Under the pieces are notes generated by a model that saw only the letters and a list, made by a program, of their open reading frames with translations, was not told where the DNA came from and did not search any database. A stretch of DNA of 64,000 nucleotides, taken from positions 1,319,001 through 1,383,000 of the forward strand of contig BSDZ01000014.1 of the NCBI GenBank assembly GCA_030268105.1. Direction: 5' to 3'. Positions 40,313 to 51,624 of the stretch are shown in pieces. Every line of letters starts with the position of its first letter. Position 1 is the first letter of the stretch. The translations under genes were made by a program, and so were the position numbers. Source of the stretch: Volvox africanus (lineage: Eukaryota; Chlorophyta; Chlorophyceae; Chlamydomonadales; Volvocaceae).

Positions 40313-41395
40313 CTAATACTTCTTGGTGCCCTCCTTGCTTCCTGCTTTGGATTGTTTCCTGCGCGCTGCTTCCTTCTCCTTTTCATACTCCAGCCGCGCC
40401 TCGGCCATTACCTGCGTAAGAGCAACCCAGTAAAGGACATAAACTCGCTGAAGTAACGAGCAGAAAGAATGTTAAGGTCCGCACTCGTTTGCGTTCGCGT
40501 TTGTGTACATTTCGGCGATGGGAAAATGTTGTCCGAGCTTCTACCACGTCTACTATACGGATAGTACTGTCCAGACCTCGATTCCAGCAAACGCTAGCTG
40601 AGTGATGTTTTGCGTGCCAGTCAGTTGTTGTCGTTATTATGTTTTTATATATGACGATGAAAGAGCCAGCCGTGGGCCTGGGTGCAGGCCTTCAAGGCTG
40701 AATATGACCCCCAATACGAAAGGGTGAAACAAGGCTGCGGGGCCCGCAATGGAGCACGGTACGCTTAACCAACAGGGTGCAATTCGTCCTACGCAGTGTA
40801 GCTGCACACCTGTTAGTGCTTTCATTACAACACATGCGATGACTTGTCACATTTGTAGCTCTTTGCCATGCGCGACGTCAAATTTGGGTAACATCTTTAG
40901 CATGAAAAACCTGAACCCGATAAAAAATCAATCGCATACCTCCAAAAACGCCTCCGAGGACGCCTTCAGCGTCATCCGTGAAGCCACCTCGTAGTCAGGT
41001 TCTCCTTCGTCGTCAGCATCATCGTCTGTGAGCCCCGTATGCTCTCCCCCATCTGTCCATCAGTTCCGATTGTCAACACAAAACCCATTAATGAACTGAA
41101 GGTAGTTAATAGGGCTCATTGAACAACACCTGGGTGGGGCTTCTGTTTTAAGGACGCCTCCTTCGCTGCCTTCTCCGCCAGGTACCTAACGATGGACACG
41201 GGTGTGGGAAGGTACTGGAAACGGAAGCTACCTCACCAGAAGGTCATAAACCCGCGTCAGTAACCTCTCGTTATTGTTTGCGATTCCTCACTTATGTATT
41301 TTCTGTTGCAATTGTGGGTCGTTCGTCGCAGCCTCGCCATCGTCCTCGTCAAATAGGAGGACGCCTTGATCTGCTTTGGGCTTCGGTGCTGACAT
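40313..41395 (-). CDS. Small acidic protein of unknown function (123 residues)
   Basis: Four short exons, 41292-41395, 41130-41185, 40940-41052 and 40313-40411, keep phase perfectly and total 372 bases including TAG. The start is MSAPKPKADQGVLLFDEDD. The middle is LAEKAAKEASLKQKPHPDGG and an acidic block TGLTDDDADDEGEPDYE. The C-terminus is a charged helix (EVMAEARLEYEKEKEAARR) ending in a basic KQSKAGSKEGTKKY tail. There is no signal peptide or membrane segment. I do not recognise the family. The charged helix suggests a partner-binding role. Exons this short would be missed by ORF-length filters. It is divergent from the NUDIX gene. Confidence 0.72.
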
Positions 41396-41687
41396 GTTCC
41401 GCTGTAACTGAGATTAATCAGCAGCTATGCTTATATAATGTTTAACTTCTTGGTGTTTTTAAGAATTTAACTTATTACCTATTACCCGCACAAATTCATA
41501 AAAGAGGAAACTGTCAACTCTCCCTTAGAATGGAAGATGTGGTAAAAAGTGCTGTAAAACTGAGTGAAAAGTGAGTACACTTCCACGGCACCTTGAGTAC
41601 GACCGTTCGCGGGATAAAGTGATGTTCCAAGGTTTTCCCTATGGGCATAGTGCATGGGCCGATTTATTAAGTCACTCATATCGGAAC
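41396..41687. promoter_or_regulatory. Divergent 5' region, small acidic protein and NUDIX genes
   Basis: 292 bases separate two outward-facing ATGs. It is AT-rich around 41440-41480. A bidirectional promoter is inferred from spacing only. Confidence 0.45.
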
Positions 41688-44107
41688 ATGTGGTCCCTGG
41701 GCTCGTCGTTGCATCTTACGCGGCGAGTACTCAGCTCCTGTCGGCAAGCCAGGAGAGCTTTATCAAGCCTCACCACTAGTAAGTATGTACATGTAATATT
41801 TGCATACAGAATTTGCGTTCCGATCTGTTTTCCCAACTTTCCTTCACGCCAATCATACATACTGCGGTGGTCAGGCCAACGGCATATCAATCGCTATGCA
41901 TGCTATTTGCTTCAGCAACCTGCTGACTATCGGACCAGCTCAACTACCGCTACTGGGTCAGATAGCTGCACTGGCAAAAGCCGCGCCTACCCAACGGAAC
42001 CAAGGGTCGGAGTCGGCGTGGTGGTGTTCCGGACACAGCCGGTTCAAGGCCGGGACTCAGAGGTGGGTGTGGGCCTATGTGACAAAGATTCAGGCGCAGA
42101 GTATACGGCAGCATCCTGAGCTCCTCCCTGCGCTCCGGAGCCACGTGCCCTCCCTTTGCAACTACACAATGGCACGATTCCTTGCTGTTGGAAGCTAGGC
42201 TTAGCAAACGCGGTGTGTTTGCAACAGCCTGTCTCGCAACGGCCCGCAGCCTTTAAAGTCCAGAGGTAATAGGCAGTTACCTGTACGACAGGGTATAGTA
42301 CGGGTACCAGGTAGTTTCTATCCAGCGGACTGAATTCAAAAAGGATGAAGGCCAGGAAATCCAAAGGCGCATAACTAAAAGCGGCATCTTGTCCGTTTCG
42401 GCAGTTCTGGTAAATGGGAATACGAAATGGTATATATCAGGCTGTCGTCACATAAGCCCCTCTCTCGGTCGGCCAAGTATGTGCTGACGTGGCAGGACAA
42501 AGTGCATCTCTTTGTTCCGGTATGTAAACGGAGCCATTTGATTCTCGTCCAAAGGTCGCTGTGATCGGATGGAAACCCTCAAGGACCTCGTGTAGTTAGC
42601 TGGTCGCGGCCCCTGTGCTGAATCGCACGTCCGCGCAGGTCTTGCTTGTACGACGGGCTAAGGACCCTGACAAGGACCGTTGGTGCTTTCCCGGAGGCTC
42701 GCTGGAATTAGGTGAGCGATGGGAGGGCTTGTCCCGTACTGCCGTACACTATGCGCAAGAACTTCGGGTGGAGGAGTCCTAGGATTTCCCTTCAGAAGTC
42801 CTTCGCAATCAGAGAAACAGTCCTTTGCAAACAACTAAAAACACCTCGGAAATGCACCGCTATAAAACGTGGCGCCAAATCCGAAACCATCTGTACGACT
42901 GGTTCCGGAGCGGATTCCGTGTATCATCCAATCTTTCTCCGTCTGCTTACTGACGGCGTCCCCAGGCGTTGCCCCCAAGGTTACGGCGTGTACTGTTACT
43001 CCCCGGCTTAGAGTTCGCATTAGATTCGGCGTCATCCTGCCCCTGGTGACTTGTCGTAATTGATTTTAAATATACGGCATTCCATCTCTTCATAGGTGAG
43101 ACACTGGCGGCCTGTGCAGCTCGCGAAGTTGAGGAGGAAACTGGACTGCGTCTGTGTGGCGGGGTGTATGGTACGGCTGGCGGAAGCGGCCACGTCAGCG
43201 TCGGCACAGCTGCGCCCGTGACTGCTGTGGACGGTGCGGCGCAGGGAATGACATCAACATCAACATCGGCAGCTGCCGTTGCATGGGCCTCATCAGCTGA
43301 CAGCTGGAGCTTGACGAATGGCCCCATCCCCTTCGCAGCAGTCGACGTTATATCCCGTGACGCGGACGGGCGGATCCAGTTTCATTACGCCGTGATTGAG
43401 GTACTCAGTACGGCATCTGCACGACACACGGCATGCGCTTTGTGACGCGTAATACACACGACATGCAAAAGCGTAATGGTTGCCCTTTTGGAGCAAAGAA
43501 CATAAGTGACCCGATGTGCTGTTTGGGCGTTACTAGGTGGCGGCGCTGTGTTCCGGGCCGGATGCCGTACCGATCTCGGGGGATGATGCTGACGGCGTGC
43601 AATGGGTTCCGGTCAGCAGGTTGCGACACATGCCCGGTGAGATGGGGCAGGCACTGGAACTGCCGATGGGGAAAGGGAGCCAATGTCGCGACGGGTCATG
43701 AGTCCATAAGATGTCCAGTCGCGTGTAGTAGGTAAGACACAACATGCCTTATGAATGTGGCGTAGACAGCAGGGCGGCAATACGTGGCAATCGAGTGCAC
43801 GATAACAAGGAATGCTCAGACTTTGTATCAGGAGCAGCTGTAGACAACGCCTGTTTGCTGCGTTTGGGGCCCGCGTGTCACTCGCCTGCGTACATGCAAA
43901 ACATGCTCATGTTGTTTGCCGTGCCATGGCTTCGGGCCACGGGCCTTATGTGCTGAAGCATGTTTCTCATCTGTGCTGCTCCCCGACGCTCTGTTCGCTG
44001 CAGATTTGACAGTGCGCTGCGATGAAATGGTGGAAGAGGCACTGCGGAGATTTGCAGTCGCGGACAGCCGTCGCCTTGGTCGACCCAACAGCGAGGAAGC
44101 GCTTTAG
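41688..44107 (+). CDS. NUDIX hydrolase with presequence-like N-terminus
   Basis: Six phase-consistent exons, 41688-41778, 41962-42062, 42639-42711, 43096-43400, 43537-43636 and 44004-44107, give about 257 residues. The N-terminus MWSLGSSLHLTRRVLSS is Arg/Ser-rich and amphipathic, like a mitochondrial or plastid presequence. Then come RVGVGVVVFRTQ, RWCFPGGSLELGE and the Nudix box GETLAACAAREVEEETGL, split by the intron between exons 3 and 4. The box contains the catalytic REVEEETGL metal-binding helix. Downstream are DGRIQFHYAVIEV and GDDADGVQWVPVSRL, the late-strand pattern of small ADP-ribose/NDP-sugar and (d)NTP-type enzymes. A 40-residue Ala/Ser/Thr/Gly insert follows the box (about 43170-43290). 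The substrate cannot be told from the sequence. ATG 41688 was chosen because it gives a presequence and a clean first donor. Confidence 0.9.
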
Positions 44108-44855
44108 TGGTGGAATTTAGCTGTTCGTGGGTACATACGTGTTAGTACTTACGTTGGTAGGTATGATGGGCGCTTTTACGTATCTGATCTGTGATTGGGT
44201 GTGTGTCGGACAGCGAGAACGCTGGATAGAGAGTCGGTATGGAAGTGGAACGTTATTTACTTTTCTGGATCATGAATAAATCGGAATATTTATGTAAATT
44301 TAATTCATATGCATTATGTTTCAGGACTTACCCAGAAAAGCGGCAGCCGAAGCAGGTACCTTCTGTGTTGAAGAGATCAGGAATTATAGCATTATTATTC
44401 AATCTGATTATTAAAGTGTATCGTGCTTGACGATGTTTCACTTAGGTAGGCTTGCAACAGTGGATGTTAGGCAAGGCTACCGTCGTGTGTTAACGAAACC
44501 GAGGGACAACCATTAGAGATGCCAATAATTATGTGCAAGTAGATTACATGAGAGTTTATCGTATGCACTTCGTCTCGGTCATTTGCCATAGTTTGTTTTC
44601 AGCTGAATGTTCGTTGCGACGGTTTGTCCGGGCAGCCCATGTAATAATTCAAACAATTGTTGAATACAGGAAATTTATTTCTCATTTCAGCAGATATTCT
44701 TCTGTCACATACATATCTATACTCATTACTTACAACAGGCTGGTAGAACTTGCTACGGCTAGAAGATCTGGCATAATTTCTGGCGAAGAAGTTCACGCCA
44801 ACGATTATCATATTGCCGTGGCACCAGCTCACTAGTTTTGACACCTGATAAACAG
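44108..44855. other. Spacer between NUDIX and SpoVS-A genes
   Basis: AT-rich. Contains a TGTAA word at about 44294 that could be the NUDIX polyadenylation signal, then the SpoVS-A 5' flank. No gene seen. Confidence 0.45.
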
Positions 44856-47679
44856 ATGGCTGCAATGGAGACTGACGAAGTGACTGCTGGGGAGGACCTT
44901 GGGGTCATCGAGTCTGTCCCGGAGGCGACTGGGACACCCTTGGAGCTTGACATTACGAATGGAAACTTCATTAAGGTGAGCTTTATAACTCTATTGTGAC
45001 TTTTGAAGCCTGCTATTGCGAACCAGTTGGAAGAGTTACCCAACTCACAACGGACAAGTTCGTCGGTGTAGGTGTCTGCGAAGGGCAACGTTAAGGCAAT
45101 TGCTGGGAAAATAGCCCACAGTGCCCGAGACGGGGATCCACCCGCAGCGCTGTGCATCGGCGCTGAGTGCATCAACCTTGCCGTCAAGGTATGCTACAGC
45201 ACGTCTGTGACCGGCTTCAGTATGCGCCCGTAAGCGTGGAGAGTGCGACTCTGCCCATCTGTTCTGGACTTACTTTTGTTGATGGTTGTGTTTTCCGAAT
45301 TGACCTGAACCTTGGGATGTATATTTTCTCAAACTCTAGCATATTAATCTTTTTTCATCATTTCATTATTACTATGGATCTTCAATGAAGGGTTTGATTT
45401 CTTGAAGCTTGCCTGGCAAACTTTGACCGGTTGGACTCAGGGCCCACTGGCCCTGAGTCTGCTGCGGGAGCCTGAGCCTGAGGGTACCTCGCATACCATA
45501 GCTGGTAAAGCCTATCCCACCACACCCAACGACCATACAGTTGTAGAGTCATTTATTCGTCACCTCGTTGTTTAGTCCTCCTAAGGGATAGACAAAAGTA
45601 ACCCGAAGGACCGCCCTCGCCTATTGCCTGCTCGGTATTCGTAACAACGATTCTGAGACGCAACTATCATGTATCCGCATCTCCATATGCCGTACAGGCC
45701 ATCGCCATCAGCCGCACCTACCTGACCAACGATAACATGGATCTGTCTTTCCAGCCGGCTTTCCGTGATTCCGATCGCTCAAAAAAGAGCCTTGCCTTGT
45801 ACATGGCGAAGACCAAGGTAAGGCAACGTTGGCATCCCCTCGTCTCGTTTGGTGTTTTGGAGTAGTGCGGCGGCAGCAGGTAAAGCGAGATGATGGGCGG
45901 TGCAATTGTTTGCATCTAAGGCAAGGGCGGGTACATACGTTAAATCAAGATGGTATTCTGCGTCATATACCGTGAAGCTGCTGATTTGGTTTCGGAGCTG
46001 GGGGAAGGGTTCATGAGGCATCTGCTGTGTGCTGCGACGGCCAATGTTGTCCCGAGTGGCCCTTAGTAATTGAAAAACTCTTTCGATGTCGGAAGTTCCC
46101 GAAAGCAAGCCCATGAAGGGCCCTGTCTGGAACAGCAGGGGGCGACATATGCGTTTTTTGCTGCGTTTAGGACACAGCACACCGACATTCCGTGGCTCCT
46201 GCGAGAAGTTGGCTGTCCTAGAGAGCGAGGCATCCGTCTCTCCATGCAAAACCCATGGGAAGGAGCTTACCTGGTTACAAGCAATTTACTGCAATGCATG
46301 TAATCGCTCCACTCATTTGCGATACCTAACCTCCCCACTACTTATCCAGCTGTTGGCTCATCTCCTCCGCATCGCTAATATACCCGCGCCTGCCACTGAT
46401 CCCGCGAACCTTGCCCCGACAGTCCCGGGCCCCCATCTCCACTGTCGATGACGTGGAGATGCTTATCGGGTCTCAGAGCAAGCCGCAGGTGGGTACAGCG
46501 CCTGGGCTGATGGCTGGTCGGGCGGGGAGCGCGCTTCGCTGCGGTTACATATTTGGGTTTGTTTCTCGATCCGTGTGCATATGGACAGATGGGACAAAAT
46601 GACACATCAACCAGTGAGCCAGGGGTATAAGGAAAGGTTATCGCTTTATGCCAGTAACACTGAATGTATGGGTGAAAAAGTTTATAGTAGTTAGCGCACA
46701 ACCGCCTGTTGGGACGAAGACCATCAGATTGCGGATAGCCCAGGATAATAGGGGATTTGGCGGCTGTGTGATGGAGCTCCGCATGTCGCCTCTCATAAGG
46801 GGATTAGGGTGAAGGTCGAGGCTGCGGCGGCTCTGCCCGCGTGCTGCAGCACCGGACGCGAGCAGCGACACTGCTGAGGGCACGGCTGTATATCGTCGTG
46901 GCTGTTGGGCGGGCTGTGGCTGAAACCATGGCTTTATTTCCGCACCCGGACCAGATGGGCTTCCCGCTCCCGGCAGCTGTCCCGGCCGGGGCCGCTCACG
47001 TCCGAATCACCTTGCACTGCATAGCTCATTCACTCACCGCTTCAAGGACACCCCATCCTTGGGTCCTCTTTGCGACCCTTGTGCAACCCGCAGGTCGTCG
47101 CTGGGGCCCTGGCTGCCCGGGTGCGTGAGCAGCGCTCCGTGTGTTTGGCCGCAATCGGCATCGACGCCGTCTCCAATGCAGTTTTGGCCATCGGCAACGC
47201 ACGACTGTACCTGGAGCAAGACCGCAAGGACATTCGGGCAATGCCATCGTTTGTGCAGGTGCATTTATCGCTGGGCGGGTGGGCATGGCGCATAGGTGCT
47301 GTGGGGTTGTGGTGCTGCTGGTGCTAGCCAGTGGGGCTGGAGCGAGGAAGAAAAGGAATCGGGATGCCGGTTTTGGGAAGGCGGGCGACAGGCGAGGGAG
47401 AAGGGAGGGGAGCTTGTGTCGTGTATTTAGAAATGGGTCCGTGATGTGTCGTAAAACTGTACTGTGCTGCATGTCGGGGTACGCCCGGGACGCGGGTACA
47501 CAGGCTTAATGACGACCTAATGATGAAGGTGATCGCATGAAGTGACCGCGCGGATCTTCGTATTACCTCACCTGACCCACCTCCCCCGGCCTGTCCTCAT
47601 GTCGGCAATCCCACAGGTGCACAAGAACGGCCGTGACTTGAACGCGGTCAAGTTCTCTTTGCTGGTGGAGAACATTTAA
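44856..47679 (+). CDS. Double SpoVS-domain protein, copy A
   Basis: Six exons, all ending in phase 0: 44856-44975, 45072-45188, 45698-45817, 46423-46488, 47094-47258 and 47617-47679, giving 216 residues. After an acidic leader (MAAMETDEVTAGEDLGV), domain 1 has VSAKGNVKAIAGKIAHSARD, CIGAECINLAVKAIAISRTY and LSFQPAF. A linker (STVDDVEMLIGSQSKPQ) leads to domain 2: VVAGALAARVREQRSVCLAA, AVLAIGNARLYLEQD and AVKFSLLVENI. This matches the bacterial SpoVS/Alba-like fold, including the K-x-N-x-x-AGALA and IGAxAxNQAVKAxAIAR type motifs. SpoVS regulates sporulation in Bacillus and development in myxobacteria and binds nucleic acid by analogy with Alba. The role in algae is unknown. No targeting peptide is evident. 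Identification of the fold is confident; function is inference. Confidence 0.85.
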
Positions 47680-49728
47680 TCATTAAATGTCGTTTCTCCC
47701 TCCTCCTCCCCTTCAATAGGGATTGATGGGTGGCTTTTGAATTGTTGTCATGCTTGTCTGCTGGGGCTGAAGAATGGGGTCGGACGGGCTTGGGGTGGAG
47801 ATTGGACATGGCAGACCAGCTTTGGAAATGGGTTGTACTAAGATTTCATGTGTACGACACACGGTCTGTGGGTCGCTCTGGGTACTCGATGATATGCGGC
47901 AGCAAAGGAGGAGAAGAGGGTGCAGGACAGGGTGAAGAATAGGATTGAGCCACCGCACAGCAGTACATTAGGCAGGAGGTGCAGACATTCCTGCGCCCCT
48001 AAGCCCCGTCATGCAGGAGGTGCGGGGGCAGCAATACACGCTGCAAGTTTTGAGCCCAGCGTTGATGCGCCTAATGTCAGCCAACGCTATAGCTTCCTTA
48101 CTTTGCACTCTCGGGGCGGGGGTATTGGGGGTGTTTTGTGGGGGCTGTTATTTCGATGGCGGAACGGGGTCGGAACTGGGATGCGGAGTGCGAGGGGAGC
48201 ATTGCGGGTTAGGGCAGCAATGGCAACAGTTGTCTAAGTAGAGCTTTGCAGAGTTTGGTTGGGGCAAGCTGCGCTCCGCTGATCTTCCTGAACAGCTCAG
48301 TCCGTGTCTGCAGGCGATGTACTTCAGGAACTTGTCATACGATGTGTACATGCAGTGGGGTAGTTGCGTGTCTGTGCGGGGAGAAGTAACTGAGGAGGAG
48401 GAGGCCAGGTCGTGGCCAGGTCACTCCTATATAGCAAAGGTCAAACGGGACTCCGTGAGGACACCACAACGTCATTAGTGGTGAGCACTGCAGGGGGGCC
48501 TGTTTGGCAGGAGATGGAGGCAGCTGTGGCAGTCTGCAGCGAGTCCTAATTGTTTGTTCCTCCCCTGTGTCGGTGAACTCGGCGGACCCTGCAGCCGCCT
48601 GTGTTAGCCTCGCAAGAAATCGGTTTTAGCCTTGTACCGCCACCCTGCAGAGGTGGATGGTGGGTATTTGCCTGTTCGTTTGTAGGAGGAGCATCTGTTG
48701 ATAGTTGGGACTCATTAGTGGCTGGCCGAGTCGGCGGCAGCTTCAGAATGGCTGCAGTTCCGCCATTCCATCGTGAGCGTTCACAATGGACACGGCTATG
48801 TATTCTTAAATGCACAAAACCCGCATCCCCCTGTATTCTCTTCGTCCGTTCAGCGGGGAGAGGGGATTTCGGGGTCCACTTGGATGGAACAAAGGGCGGT
48901 CAGGGCGCGTGGGATACGGGACTGCCACCGCTTGCATCTTCATGAGGATATGTGATGGGTTGATGATGGGCACTCGGGCTCGGGATCTCAGAGGCGCTTA
49001 GCAACGGGGGAGATCCCATCTACATGGGAAAACGGGAGGCTTTCCTGGCCGCATGGACGAGTGGGATCATCTGACTGAGGCAACACTCCTCACCCCACTC
49101 GCAGCACCAAACATCATCTCGCGCCGCACCTGAGGGAGGCAGGGGTATGCGACTCGACCGTTCTTCCTCACGCGGCTAACCTGCAGAAGCAATAGGCTTG
49201 GAATGCTGCAAACTTATAAGTTGTGAAGTAGAGTATTCTGGTCTGTCACATCAGGGCATGTGGACAACAACTTTGACTTGCGACCCCGGAGAAGGACGTT
49301 TCATCAAAAGTCTAAAGTCCTATAACATGTACTATATGCAGGAGATCAGCCAATGCGGGAACCGAAGAAGAAGAAGTAGAAACCTGCCCGTGACTGTGGG
49401 TATTGCTTTGGTAAGGCGTCTGTCATGCAGGGTCGTATTGGTCATGAACCCTGTGGCCTTTTCCTGGTTGGTCAAAAGCTAGCCTTGCGGGAGACGCGAG
49501 TTTTGCATTCCTCAGTTTAATAGAAATGCACGTCCAACTAGGCGCGTACGAATTGAACGTTGAATAAATAAGAGTAGAAGATCAATTGGGTCCAGACAAA
49601 AGCGTGGTGAGCGCTGTCATTTAAGCGACCGCCCTGCTGTCGAGCCACGCCCGGACGCCCGCTGGACGAGACACACGGTGCGCCAGACCTGCGATATCGG
49701 TCGCATTACACACTCAATGACTCCGCAC
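47680..49728. other. Convergent spacer between SpoVS-A and ECM2
   Basis: Holds the 3' UTRs of both genes, a dispersed repeat at 48908-49133, and from about 49485 the ECM 3'-flank segment that is duplicated at 59977. No additional gene is supported. Confidence 0.5.
48908..49133. repeat. Dispersed repeat, contiguous copy (parts A and B)
   Basis: Part A (48908-49029, beginning cgtgggatacgggactgcca) is followed after about 4 bases by part B (49034-49133, beginning gggaggctttcctggccgca). Both parts recur, separated by about 810 bases, at 54013-54133 and 54944-55046 with a few substitutions. Confidence 0.85.
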
Positions 49729-50950
49729 TTAAAGCGTGTTCAGACAGAAACCGAGCGACCCTTTGCCACCTAACAGGTACACATACGGGTCCGCCGCAGC
49801 CTTCGGGTCGAATGGCGATGGCGCCACGGGCACGATCTTGCCGCGTATCGGCTCGCCCAGGCCCACACGGATTTGGCTGCCGCAAACCATATTGGATTGG
49901 AACACAAAGTCGCCGCTGTTCTGGATGGAATCCAGCAGCGCAAGATGGCCTTCGGACTGCGCAGCAACCGTGACGCGGTAGTAGACACCCTTAGCCTTAG
50001 GCAGCGTGTAGTAATCAGAGCAGGCAATTCCCTGGGGATGGGGCTTGAAGGAAATCGGAATGCCCAATTGATCCGCCAGCGCAGCCTTAAGGGCTGGGCA
50101 AAGCCAGTAGACCGTCGTGCGCTCGGTGACCACAGTGCCTTTGTTGCCCACAGCGGTGAACGGCGCAAAGATCTCGTACGTGCGGATTTCCAGGCCAGCC
50201 GGCGGGTTCCAGGTGGTGCTGACGTACGGCGGCGGCGGCGGCAAGGCGGCGTTCTTAGCAGGGAGCGGCGGCCACGGTGGACGGCGGTTCTGGAGGTTTG
50301 GAGAGCTGATCGCGGAGAGCCGACGGCGGTAAAGATCTGCCTGAGAAGTAGTCTGTGAAAGCGGGCGCTGGGTGATCGCGCAATTTGGTGGCAGGTCGAA
50401 GCCGGGGATGTCTGACAGACGCAGAACGTTGTTGGTAGTGTTGAGCGTCAACGTGGCAATGCGCTGGGGCAGGTCCGGACGCGGGTCTCCGCAGTAGAAG
50501 CCGGTATCAGCCGAGCCCAGAGTGGAGACGCCGAACTTAACCACATTCACCGTGACGGAGATGTAGAGGTTCGCGGAGGCGGTGGCGGCCAGGCTCTTGG
50601 AGGAGACGGGAGGCGGGTTGCTGACGGCTGGATTGCAGGCACCCAGGCTAGTGAGCTGGTACCCAGGCGCGCAGATATTGTTGGTGGATGCGCGGTAGGT
50701 GAAGCAGGACCAGCGCTTGAAGGAGTTGCGGTCCTCCGTCATGAGGTTGACCAGCTGCGCCTGTGAGGTAATTGGAGAGGCGGTGTCCGGGGGCGAGTCC
50801 CAGAAGTAGATGGCGGCAGATGGGGTGCCGGCGCCAGGGATAGATGGCTCGGTGTACAGCCACTGGCCATCAGCCTGCCCGGATACGCGCGCCGTGCCAT
50901 CCAGCTGAACGGTGAAGTAGATGTTATCCGAGTAATCCTTAAAGATGATA
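49485..50950. repeat. Segmental duplication copy 1 (matches 59977-64000)
   Basis: By direct reading, 49485-49705, 49712-50290 and 50361-50950 match the right-hand copy almost base for base. The offsets are about 10492, 10848 and 13050. The offset changes mark a 356-base insertion and a 2202-base net deletion between copies. The left boundary is near 49485 (59977 in the other copy); the right boundary cannot be seen. Confidence 0.93.
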
Positions 50951-51624
50951 AGGACAGCGCCCTGAGCGCGCGTGGTACTGTAAACCAGGGGCACGCGGGC
51001 CACCTGGTAGCGGCAAGTGTCCTGAAACTTGAAGGTCTCAGCTGCTACCGGCTGTCCAGTGAATGGAACCGCGCACTCGGCACCATCTGTGGCCCAGAGA
51101 TCGCTGGTCTGCGAATCCGCGGGAGGCAGGGATGGGAATCGAGGGAGGTGAAAAACGGCACGCCAAGCGAGAGGTTTAAATCGATGTGTCCCATATTGAA
51201 ACCCTTTTAACCAAGCTGATTACATCGGGTAAAGTCTCCCCGTTTGGACCCTCAGACGAGTTGCTTTCGCCCTGGTACGCTTCGATTCTGAGGTCTAGTT
51301 GGCACAGACTGGTAAGAAGGGAAAGTGCCCAAAATATTATACCAAGCATATATCATAATTGCTTCATTTACTATGGGCGCAGTGGGTCGCAGCTTTAATT
51401 CCTGTCACCCTCGGTAACTCCCGAGACCAGCAGCACCCTGAGCAACCCACCTCGCAAGCCGTGGGAGTGTTGGAAGCACGGCTGCAAGCCCAAGCGCTGG
51501 CATTACGGGTGTTGATGCTGCACCACTTGAGCATGCCGCGAGCGGGTGATGGGTACTGGGAAACGGCCGCCCGCAAGGCAGCCAGGCCCACAAGGGCCAC
51601 CAGGAGCAAAGAGCTCCTGGCCAT
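49729..51624 (-). CDS. Secreted extracellular-matrix protein, short paralog (ECM2)
   Basis: Two exons, 51409-51624 and 49729-51108, in phase 0, give 531 residues. Exon 1 encodes the signal peptide MARSSLLLVALVGLAALRA, then KWCSI...NASAWAC and a Cys-rich stretch. Exon 2 holds N-terminal module A (DTCRYQVARVPLVYSTT, RNSFKRWSCFTYRAST, GFYCGDPRPDLPQRI, LPPNCAITQR). A 23-residue non-proline joint follows, and then C-terminal module E (RPPWPPLPAKNAALPPPPP, YWLCPALKAALADQLGIP, VFQSNMVCGSQIRVGL, YLLGGKGSLGFCLNTL). The three internal modules and Pro-rich rods of ECM3 are absent without breaking the frame. Likely a cell-wall/ECM component. The N-terminal Cys pattern links it to ECM1. No ready-named family was recognised. 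Confidence 0.85.
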
